Shown: in pieces, positions 57,445 to 64,000 of the stretch
Layout of the letters: every line of letters starts with the position of its first letter
Numbering within the stretch: position 1 is the first letter of the stretch
Origin: Amycolatopsis sp. WQ 127309
Lineage (GTDB): Bacteria; Actinomycetota; Actinomycetes; Mycobacteriales; Pseudonocardiaceae
Direction: 5' to 3'
Length of the DNA stretch: 64,000 nt
Assembly: GCF_023023025.1 (NCBI RefSeq)
Contig: NZ_CP095481.1
Location: 3,844,001 to 3,908,000 of the forward strand
Notes under the pieces: generated by a model
Databases searched by the model: none
Told to the model about the DNA's origin: nothing
What the model saw: only the letters and a program-made list of their open reading frames with translations
Program-made: the position numbers and the translations under genes

Positions 57445-58863
57445 GTGCCTCCCCTCGTGATCAGGACACACTCGGCGGGCGGGGACTTCGGCCCCCTTCG
57501 TGCCGAGTTTTCGCTGCCGGAGTCCTTCGGGCCCGAGGTGCTGGCCGAGGCCGAAGCCGCGGTCCTGGATCCCCTGGCCGCGGCCGGGCCCCGGGAGGAC
57601 GCCACGGACCTGCCGTTCGTCACCATCGACCCGCCCGGCTCCAAGGACCTCGACCAGGCGATGGTCGTCGAGCGCACCGCGCACGGCTTCCGCGTGCACT
57701 ACGCGATCGCCGACCTGGCCGCGTTCGTGCCGCCCGGCGGTGCGCTGGACCGGGAGTCGCGCCGGCGCGGGCAGACGCTCTACCTGCCCGACGGCAACGT
57801 CCCGCTGCACCCGCCGGTGCTGTCCGAGGGCGCGGCGAGCCTGCTGCCCGGCGAGATCCGGCCCGCCGTGCTCTGGACCATCGAGACCGACGAAGCGGGC
57901 GAGCCGACGGCGACCCGGGTGCGCCGCGCGCTGGTCCGGTCCACCGAGCAGTTCGACTACGAGACCGTCCAGGCCGCCCTCGACGCCGGCGACCCGCACC
58001 CTTCGGTGGCCGCGCTGCCGGAGCTGGGACGGCGACGGCGGGAGCTGGCCGTCCGGCGCGGCGCCGTCGAGCTGCAGCTGCCCGAGCAGGAGATCAGCGG
58101 CGACCCGGACGGCGGCTGGGTGCTCGCCCGCCGTCCGCGCACCGTCGTCGACGCCTGGAACGCCGAGATCTCGCTGCTCACCGGGATGGCCGCGGCGCGG
58201 ATCATGATCGACGCGAAGATCGGCGTCCTGCGCACGCTGCCCGACCCGGAACCCGAGGCCGTCGACTGGCTGCGCCGCTCCGCCGAGGCGGTCGGCATCG
58301 CCTGGCCGGCGGCCGACACCGTCTCGGAGTTCCTGTCCCGGCTGGATCCCCGGCAGCCCGCGTCGATGGCGATCTACGCCGATACGACGCGGTTGCTGCG
58401 CGGCGCGGGCTACACGGCCTTCGACGGCGAGCTGCCCGCGCTGACGACGCACGCGGGCATCGGCGGCGCGTACGCGCACGTGACGGCGCCGATCCGGCGG
58501 CTGGTCGACCGGTTCGCGACGGAGATCTGCCTCGCGGTTTCGGCCGATCGCGAGGTGCCGGAGTGGGTCCACGCGGCGCTGACGGACGTCCCGGACCGCA
58601 TGACGGCGTCGGACACCCTCGCCGCGAAGGTCGAGCGGGCGTGCATCGACCAGGTCGAGGCGTGGGTGCTGGCCGAGCACGTCGGCGGCGAGTTCAGCGC
58701 CGTCGTGCTGCGGGCGGACGAGAACAAGGCCGAGATCCTCGTCGAGGACCCGACGGTGATGGCCAAGTGCGCGGGGGAGAAGCTGACCGCGGGCGCGCGC
58801 ATCGGCGTGCGGCTGACCGCGGTGGACGTCGAGAAGCGGAAGGTGTCGTTCGAACGCGCATGA
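57445..58863 (+). CDS. RNB-domain ribonuclease (RNase II/R family)
   Basis: A 472-residue 3'-5' exoribonuclease-like protein containing an RNB domain (about residues 55-370) and short flanking parts, without cold-shock or S1 domains. The active-site segment is IDPPGSKDLDQAM; the usual DxxxxxDxDD has Gln in the last position. Further RNB blocks are RGQTLYLPDGNVPLHPP and YAHVTAPIRRLVDRF. Short RNB proteins of this kind are common in actinobacteria. TAGGGT (57433-57438) is six bases before the GTG, suggesting leaderless transcription. Its stop overlaps the next ATG. Confidence 0.88.
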   Translation: MPPLVIRTHSAGGDFGPLRAEFSLPESFGPEVLAEAEAAVLDPLAAAGPREDATDLPFVTIDPPGSKDLDQAMVVERTAHGFRVHYAIADLAAFVPPGGALDRESRRRGQTLYLPDGNVPLHPPVLSEGAASLLPGEIRPAVLWTIETDEAGEPTATRVRRALVRSTEQFDYETVQAALDAGDPHPSVAALPELGRRRRELAVRRGAVELQLPEQEISGDPDGGWVLARRPRTVVDAWNAEISLLTGMAAARIMIDAKIGVLRTLPDPEPEAVDWLRRSAEAVGIAWPAADTVSEFLSRLDPRQPASMAIYADTTRLLRGAGYTAFDGELPALTTHAGIGGAYAHVTAPIRRLVDRFATEICLAVSADREVPEWVHAALTDVPDRMTASDTLAAKVERACIDQVEAWVLAEHVGGEFSAVVLRADENKAEILVEDPTVMAKCAGEKLTAGARIGVRLTAVDVEKRKVSFERA

Positions 58864-59630
58864 CTTTGACCGACGACTTGGGCGAACCGGTTCCGCTGGC
58901 AGGACCGGCTTCGAGGGTCGTGTCGCTGGTGCCGTCGCTGACCGAAGCCGTCGAGGTCAGCGCGCCCGGGCGGCTCGCCGGGGTCACGGACTACTGCACC
59001 CATCCGGCTGCTTTGGACGTCCCGCGGGTCGGCGGGTCGAAGTACCCGAAGCTGGACCGGGTGCTGGACCTGGCGCCCGACCTCGTGCTGGCCAACTCGG
59101 AGGAGAACCGCCCGGAGGACGTCGAAAGGTTGCGCGCCAACGGGATCCCGGTGTGGGTGATGGCGGCGTCGGCCTCGGTCCCGGCCGCGCTGGGCTCGTT
59201 GCGGCGGATCCTGACCCAGGCGTACGACCTGCCGGAGCCGGCCTGGCTGGTCGAGGCCGAGGAGATCTGGCGCGAGGTGCGGCCGGTCCGGTTCCACGCG
59301 GTGGTCCCGGTGTGGCGCAAGCCGTGGATCGTGCTGGGCCGCGAGACGTTCGCGGGCGACGTCCTGCGCCGGGTCGGCGTGGCGAACGTCTACGCGGCGT
59401 CCGAGGAGCGCTACCCGAGGCCGGACGTCGAGGAGCTGCGCGCGCACTTCGCGGCGGACGCGGACCTGCTGGTGCTGCCGGACGAGCCGTACTTGTTCAC
59501 CGACAACGACGGCCCGGACCACTTCCCGGACGAGCGGTACGTCCTGGTCTCGGGACGGCACCTCACGTGGTACGGCCCGTCTTTGGTCGACGCGCACGCC
59601 GCACTGCTGGAGGCCCTGCCAAAGCCGTGA
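58860..59630 (+). CDS. BtuF-like helical-backbone metal receptor, no signal peptide
   Basis: A 256-residue protein with the class III binding-protein fold of BtuF/TroA: RVVSLVPSLTEAVEVSAPGRLAGVTDYCTHP, VGGSKYPKLDRVLDLAPDLVLANSEE and a long helix linking two lobes. BtuF relatives capture cobalamin or siderophores outside the cell, but this one starts directly with MTLTDDLGEPVPL and has no signal or lipobox. It is coupled to the RNB gene by an ATGA overlap. It is therefore probably cytoplasmic, with an unknown ligand. The stop lies within a perfect hairpin. Confidence 0.82.
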   Translation: MTLTDDLGEPVPLAGPASRVVSLVPSLTEAVEVSAPGRLAGVTDYCTHPAALDVPRVGGSKYPKLDRVLDLAPDLVLANSEENRPEDVERLRANGIPVWVMAASASVPAALGSLRRILTQAYDLPEPAWLVEAEEIWREVRPVRFHAVVPVWRKPWIVLGRETFAGDVLRRVGVANVYAASEERYPRPDVEELRAHFAADADLLVLPDEPYLFTDNDGPDHFPDERYVLVSGRHLTWYGPSLVDAHAALLEALPKP

Positions 59631-59680
59631 AGGGCACCTTCAGGGACATAGAGTCCCTGAAGGTGCCCTTCACGGCTTTC
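59622..59680. terminator. Perfect 27-bp hairpin containing a stop codon
   Basis: Arms 59622-59648 and 59654-59680 are perfect inverted copies of 27 bases (starting AAAGCCGTGAAGGGC) with a 5-base loop. The TGA of the BtuF-like gene (59628-59630) is inside the left arm. The convergent gabD stop is at 59683. The core matches the hairpin at 35663-35707. Confidence 0.85.
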
Positions 59681-59682
59681 GG

Positions 59683-61110
59683 CTACAGCGTCAGGCCGGT
59701 CAGGACCGTTACTCGCTCCTCCGTGAAGTCCGCCATCGCCGATGCCGGGCCTTCGCGGCCGACGCCCGAGTCCTTCACTCCGCCGTACGGCATCTGGTCG
59801 GCTCGGAAGCTCGGGACGTCGCCCACCAGGACCCCGCCGACCTGGAGCGAAGAAGACACCGCGAACGCCGTCGGGAGGTCTCGCGTGAACACGCCCGCCT
59901 GTAGCCCGAAGCGTGACGCGTTGATCCGCGCCACTCCCTCCTCCACGGAGGCGACGCGCACCAGTGAGACCACCGGGCCGAAGACCTCGTCCGCCATCAC
60001 CGACGCGTCCTCCGGGACGTCCGCGAGCACCGTCGGCTCGAAGGTCGCGCCCGAACGCCCGCCGCCGGTCAGCAAGCGACCGCCCGCGGCAACAGCAGCG
60101 GACACCCACGAGGAAACCCGCGCGGCCGCGTCGTCGTTGATCATCGGGCCGACGTCCACGCCCTCCGCGCGCGGGTCGCCCGTCCGCAACGCCTGCACCT
60201 GCGAAAGGACCTTTTCGACCAACGCGTCGTAGACCGAAGTGTGCGCGTACACCCGCTGCACCGAGATGCACGACTGCCCGGCCTGGTACATGGCGAACGT
60301 CGCGATGCGCTGCGCCGCGAAGTCGAGGTCCGTCCAATCGGGACAGACGAGGACCGCGCCGTTGCCGCCCAGTTCCAGCGCGACGTGCTTGCGCGGCACG
60401 CTGTCGCGGATGCTCCAGCCGACCGGGACCGAGCCGGTGAACGACACCACCGGCAGCCGCGGGTCCCGGACCAGCCGCGACGACGTCTCGTTGTCCACCG
60501 GCAGGATCGACCACGAGCCCGCCGGAAGATCCGTCTCGGCCAGGATTTCGCCCAGCAGCAACGCCGTCAGCGGCGTCGCGGGCGCGGGCTTGAGCACGAT
60601 CGGCGCGCCGACCGCGATCGCCGGGGCCACCTTGTGCGCCACCAGGTTCAGCGGGAAGTTGAACGGCGTGATGCCCAGCACCGGCCCGCGCGGCACGCGC
60701 CGGACCAGCGCCAACCGGCCGGTGCCGCCCGGGTCGGTGTCGAGGCGCTGCAGCTCGCCGGAGAAGCGGCGGGCCTCCTCGGCGGCCCAGCGGAACGTCG
60801 ACACCGCGCGGCCGACCTCGCCGCGCGCCCACTTCAGCGGCTTGCCGGACTCATCGGTGATCAAAGACGCGATCTCCTCGGACCGCTCGCCCAAAGCCCG
60901 GGACACGTGGTCCAGCGCCCCGGCGCGGACGTGCGCGGGCAGCGTCGCGAACTCGTCGCGGACGTCGTGCGCGGCCTGCACCGCCGCCTCGACGTCCGAA
61001 GTGGACGGTACGAAGTGCGAACCGGCGAGAGAGCCGTCGAAGGAGTGGCGGACGTCAGCCGTAGCACCGCCGGTCACCGGCTTTCCGGCGACCCAGAAGG
61101 GGAAAGTCAC
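59683..61110 (-). CDS. gabD: Succinate-semialdehyde dehydrogenase-like
   Basis: A 475-residue aldehyde dehydrogenase. Catalytic Cys lies in AGQSCISVQR and the general-base Glu in ALELGGNGAVLV. NFPLNLVAHK is the conserved Asn region and PYGGVKDSGVGREG closes the fold. With gabT directly upstream (GTGA overlap) it should oxidise succinate semialdehyde to succinate, completing 4-aminobutyrate breakdown. The GTG at 61110 is used because the frame beyond it is the shadow of gabT. Terminates at the 59622-59680 hairpin. Confidence 0.88.
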   Translation of the reverse strand: MTFPFWVAGKPVTGGATADVRHSFDGSLAGSHFVPSTSDVEAAVQAAHDVRDEFATLPAHVRAGALDHVSRALGERSEEIASLITDESGKPLKWARGEVGRAVSTFRWAAEEARRFSGELQRLDTDPGGTGRLALVRRVPRGPVLGITPFNFPLNLVAHKVAPAIAVGAPIVLKPAPATPLTALLLGEILAETDLPAGSWSILPVDNETSSRLVRDPRLPVVSFTGSVPVGWSIRDSVPRKHVALELGGNGAVLVCPDWTDLDFAAQRIATFAMYQAGQSCISVQRVYAHTSVYDALVEKVLSQVQALRTGDPRAEGVDVGPMINDDAAARVSSWVSAAVAAGGRLLTGGGRSGATFEPTVLADVPEDASVMADEVFGPVVSLVRVASVEEGVARINASRFGLQAGVFTRDLPTAFAVSSSLQVGGVLVGDVPSFRADQMPYGGVKDSGVGREGPASAMADFTEERVTVLTGLTL

Positions 61111-62462
61111 GAGCGAGCCTCCGTGCGGACAGCGTGCTCGAGGACCGCGAGGCCCTCGTCGAGCAGGTCGGTGGACAGGGACAGCGGCGGCAGCAGGCGG
61201 ACGACGTTGCCGTAGGTGCCGCAGGTCAGCACGACGACGCCGGCCCGGTGACAGGCCGCCGCGACGCGCTTGGTGAGGTCGGCGTCCGGCTCGGTCGTGC
61301 CCGGCCGCACGAACTCCGCGGCCAGCATCGCGCCGCGGCCGCGGACGTCGCCGATCACCCCGGTTTCGTCGGCCAGCGCGCGCAGCCGCGGCAGGACAAC
61401 CCCTTCGATGCGCTTCGCCGACGCGGCCAGGTTCCCGGCCTTCATCGTCTCGATCGAGCCGAGCGCGGCGGCGCAGGCGATCGGGTTGCCGCCGTACGTG
61501 CCGCCGAGGCCGCCCGGCGGGACGGCGTCGAGCAGCTCGGCGCGGCCGGTGACCGCCGCGAGGGGGAGCCCGCCCGCGATGCCCTTGGCCGTCGCGACCA
61601 GGTCCGGGACGACGTCCTCGTCGTTCGACGCGAACCAGGAACCGGTGCGGCAGAAGCCGGTCTGCACCTCGTCGGCGACGAACACGACGCCGTTTTCCGT
61701 GCACCAGCGCGACAACGCGGGCAGGAAGCCGCGTGCCGGCTCGATGAACCCGCCCTCGCCCTGGATCGGCTCCAGGACGACGGCGGCCACCTGGTCGCCG
61801 CCGATCTGCTTCTCGATCCGGTCGATCGCCAGCGCGGCGGCGTCGGCGCCGGACAGGCCGTCGCGGAACGGGTACGACCCCGGCACGCGGTAGACCTCGG
61901 GGGCGAACGGGCCGAAGCCGTGCTTGTAGGGCACCGACTTCGCGGTCATGCCCATGGTCAGGTTGGTGCGGCCGTGGTAGGCGTGGTCGAACACGACGAC
62001 GGCCTGGCGCCCGGTCGCGACGCGCGCGATCTTCACGGCGTTCTCGACGGCTTCCGCGCCGGAGTTGAACAGCACCGACTTCTTCGCGTGGTCGCCCGGC
62101 GTCAGCTCGGCCAAGGCTTCGCACACCTCGACGTAACCCTCGTACGGCGTGACCATGAAACAGGTGTGGGTGAACAGCCCAGCCTGCTCGCGGACGCGGT
62201 CGACGACGGCCGGGACGGAGTGCCCGACGCTGGTCACCGCGATGCCGGAGCCGAGGTCGATCAGGACGTTGCCGTCGGCGTCGGTCAGCAGGCCGCCGCC
62301 GGCGGAGGTGACGTAGACGGGCAGCACCGAGCTGACCCCGGCGGCGACGGCGGCGGCACGCCGCTGCTGCAGCTCGCGCGAGACGGGACCGGGGATCTCG
62401 GTGCGCAGCCGGCGCTGCCGGGGTGCCGGGGCCTGCGGCTCGGCGGTGGTGCTTGCGGTCAC
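61107..62462 (-). CDS. gabT: 4-aminobutyrate aminotransferase
   Basis: A 451-residue class III PLP aminotransferase that moves the amino group of 4-aminobutyrate to 2-oxoglutarate, giving succinate semialdehyde. Signature blocks are LIDLGSGIAVTSVGHSVP, FNSGAEAVENAVKIAR (PLP phosphate site), FVADEVQTGFCRTG and the lysine region ATAKGIAGGLPLAAV. It is the first gene of the gab operon and overlaps gabD by four bases. Divergent from a PucR-type regulator, the usual controller of gab genes in actinobacteria. Confidence 0.93.
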   Translation of the reverse strand: MTASTTAEPQAPAPRQRRLRTEIPGPVSRELQQRRAAAVAAGVSSVLPVYVTSAGGGLLTDADGNVLIDLGSGIAVTSVGHSVPAVVDRVREQAGLFTHTCFMVTPYEGYVEVCEALAELTPGDHAKKSVLFNSGAEAVENAVKIARVATGRQAVVVFDHAYHGRTNLTMGMTAKSVPYKHGFGPFAPEVYRVPGSYPFRDGLSGADAAALAIDRIEKQIGGDQVAAVVLEPIQGEGGFIEPARGFLPALSRWCTENGVVFVADEVQTGFCRTGSWFASNDEDVVPDLVATAKGIAGGLPLAAVTGRAELLDAVPPGGLGGTYGGNPIACAAALGSIETMKAGNLAASAKRIEGVVLPRLRALADETGVIGDVRGRGAMLAAEFVRPGTTEPDADLTKRVAAACHRAGVVVLTCGTYGNVVRLLPPLSLSTDLLDEGLAVLEHAVRTEARS

Positions 62463-62525
62463 GGCGTGCTCCTCCGGACGGGGGTGGACGTCCTCAGGAT
62501 GAGCGGCGACGCGGCTGCCGTCAGC

Positions 62526-62564
62526 TGGCCGTTCTGGCTATTTTAGGGCGTAGAATTGGCCGTT
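62526..62564. promoter_or_regulatory. Divergent gabT / PucR promoters with direct repeats
   Basis: TAGAAT (62551-62556) is eight bases before the PucR-type ATG. TAAAAT on the minus strand (plus-strand 62540-62545) points toward gabT. Direct repeats TGGCCGTT occur at 62526-62533 and 62557-62564, 31 bases apart, about three helical turns. They could be regulator sites flanking both -10 boxes. Confidence 0.5.
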
Positions 62565-64000
62565 ATGGCACTCACGCTGCGCGGACTGGCCGCCGACCGC
62601 CCGCTCGGCCTGCGCGTGCTGACCGGCGACGATCTCCTGGACCGGCCGATCGGCTGGGTGCACCCGACGGAGCTGACCGACCCGCAGGCCTTCCTGGAGG
62701 GCGGCGAGCTGCTGCTGACGACCGGCCTGACCCTGGACGAGCGGACGTCCCCGGGTTACGTGCGCCGCTTGGTGGACGCCGGGGTCGCGGGGCTCGGTTT
62801 CGGCGTCGGCCTGAGCCACGACGAGGTGCCGCACGCGCTGGTCGCCACCGCCGCCGAGGTGGGACTGCCGGTGCTGGAGGTACCGCGCGAGACGCCGTTC
62901 ATCGCGATCACCCGCGCGGTCTCGCGAGCGGTGGCGGCGGACGAGTACGCCACGACGGTCCGCATCGGCACGGCCCAGCAGGAACTGACCCGCACGGCGG
63001 TCGGCAAGGGCGGCCCGGCGGGGGTGCTGCGCAAACTGGCCAAGCTGATCGACGGCTGGGTCCTGCTCTTCGACCGCACCACCGTCACCGAAGCCGCTCC
63101 GGCGAGCGCGCGAGCGTACGGCGCTTCGCTGCGCGAAGAGCTGGAGCGCCTTCGCACGGGCACGCGCGTGGTGTCGGTGGGGGAGGACGAGGTGGTGCTG
63201 CAGACACTCGACACCAGCGCGCGACGGGTGCTGGCGGTCGGTACCGCGGTGCCGCTCGACACGGCGGGGCGGCACATCGTGAACACCGCGGTGTCGTTGC
63301 TTTCCCTTGCGCTGGAACAGGATCGCGCGCAGGCCGCGGCGCGGCAGGCTTTGCGGTCGGGGCTGCTGGAGCTGCTCGCCGACGGACAGGACGAGCTGGC
63401 GTTGCGGGTGCTGACCACGACGGGGGCCGAGCCGCCGGAAGCGCCGTGGTCGGTGCTGGTGTTCGCCGGGGCGGCCGCCTCGCGGCGGAAACTGCTGGAA
63501 GCGCTGGAGGGCGAGGCGTTGTTCGCGGCGCGCTGGGACGCGCTGGTGGTCGCCTTCGGCTCGGGCACGGTGGTCGACGTGGTGGCCGAGGCGGCGCTGC
63601 GGATCGGCGGCCTCAACGGCGGCGTCGCCGGGCCGGTGGCCGCGGCGGACTTCGCGGCCGGCCTGGAACAGGCGGAGCTGGCGGCCCGCGCGGCGGAAGC
63701 CGAGGACAAGATCCTGTTGTCGGCGGCGGAGCACACCGGCCGCGGCCTGCTGTCCCTCATCGATCCGGTGGTGGCTCAAGCGTTTGCCCACGGCCTGCTG
63801 GCCCCGCTGCGCGAGCACGACGAAACCGGCCGCGGCGACCTCGTCGGCTCACTGCGCTGCTGGCTGGAGCACCACGGCCACTGGGACACCGCGGCCGCGC
63901 GGCTCGGCGTCCACCGCCACACGCTGCGCAACCGCATCCGGAAGGCCGAAGAGCTGCTCGGCCGCGACCTCGACTCACCCGGCGTCCGCGCGGAACTCTG
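62565..64000 (+). CDS. PucR-family transcriptional regulator, 3' truncated by window end
   Basis: 478 codons are present and the frame is still open at the last base. The N-terminal PucR domain (about 1-125) reads GDDLLDRPIGWVHPTELTDP and FLEGGELLLTTGL. A GGDEF-like middle region follows, and a C-terminal PucR helix-turn-helix (about 425-478: LEHHGHWDTAAARLGVHRHTLRNRI). PucR proteins activate purine, amine or 4-aminobutyrate catabolism; here gabT-gabD is divergent, so it is probably the gab activator. Probably only a few codons are missing. Confidence 0.92.
   Translation, partial: MALTLRGLAADRPLGLRVLTGDDLLDRPIGWVHPTELTDPQAFLEGGELLLTTGLTLDERTSPGYVRRLVDAGVAGLGFGVGLSHDEVPHALVATAAEVGLPVLEVPRETPFIAITRAVSRAVAADEYATTVRIGTAQQELTRTAVGKGGPAGVLRKLAKLIDGWVLLFDRTTVTEAAPASARAYGASLREELERLRTGTRVVSVGEDEVVLQTLDTSARRVLAVGTAVPLDTAGRHIVNTAVSLLSLALEQDRAQAAARQALRSGLLELLADGQDELALRVLTTTGAEPPEAPWSVLVFAGAAASRRKLLEALEGEALFAARWDALVVAFGSGTVVDVVAEAALRIGGLNGGVAGPVAAADFAAGLEQAELAARAAEAEDKILLSAAEHTGRGLLSLIDPVVAQAFAHGLLAPLREHDETGRGDLVGSLRCWLEHHGHWDTAAARLGVHRHTLRNRIRKAEELLGRDLDSPGVRAEL

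Overview
This is a high-GC actinobacterial chromosome segment, most like a Pseudonocardiaceae genome such as Amycolatopsis. That placement is inferred from gene content, mycobacterium-like gene order around the RNase H/Nif3 block, dense GTG starts, leaderless promoters and recurrent intergenic hairpins; no 16S rRNA or other formal marker is present. There are no rRNA or tRNA genes, insertion sequences, prophage genes or CRISPR arrays. The only structured RNA gene recognised is rnpB.

Layout. 1-6.9 kb: MoxR ATPase (cut by the window start), DUF58 protein, secreted lectin-like protein, SpoIIM-like and RDD membrane proteins, and a proline-rich membrane-anchored zinc metallopeptidase. 7-14.1 kb: two tandem DUF2207 membrane proteins, a paired M16 peptidase (active plus inactive-type subunit) and NudC. 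14.5-21.4 kb: a sugar operon with ROK regulator, lipoprotein binding protein, two permeases, GH4 glycosidase and BadF-type sugar kinase, with no transport ATPase. 21.4-25.6 kb: an ArsR/AHSA1 pair, a DUF2510 protein, and gluconate permease and kinase divergent from a FadR-type regulator with two good operator candidates. 25.8-32.3 kb: cobD, PaiB-like, SURF1, low-molecular-weight tyrosine phosphatase, a tiny cysteine-rich peptide gene, secreted chorismate mutase, Nif3, zinc-ribbon protein and RNase H/phosphatase. This order largely matches Mycobacterium tuberculosis Rv2236c-Rv2228c.

32.5-42.8 kb: a GT-C membrane glycosyltransferase-like protein, an ArsB/SLC13-type transporter, an SfnG-like flavin monooxygenase, a large LuxR (LAL) regulator, an ECF sigma/anti-sigma pair, and divergently a membrane-tethered ferredoxin with an FAD reductase. 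42.8-44.2 kb: rnpB and a conserved actinobacterial protein. 44.6-56.4 kb: a colinear cluster resembling a reduced type IV secretion apparatus (VirB2-, VirB3-, VirB4-, VirB6-, VirB8- and VirB1-like proteins plus a 1239-residue repeat-rich protein). It has no relaxase, coupling protein or outer-membrane core, and is the best candidate here for an under-described system. 56.4-64 kb: a CooC/MinD-type ATPase, an RNB ribonuclease, a cytoplasmic BtuF-like metal receptor, and a gabD-gabT operon divergent from a PucR regulator (cut by the window end).

Two genome-wide habits show. Long perfect inverted repeats, several related in sequence, sit at gene ends and sometimes supply the stop codon. Many genes start six or eight bases after a TANNNT box, as expected for leaderless transcripts.
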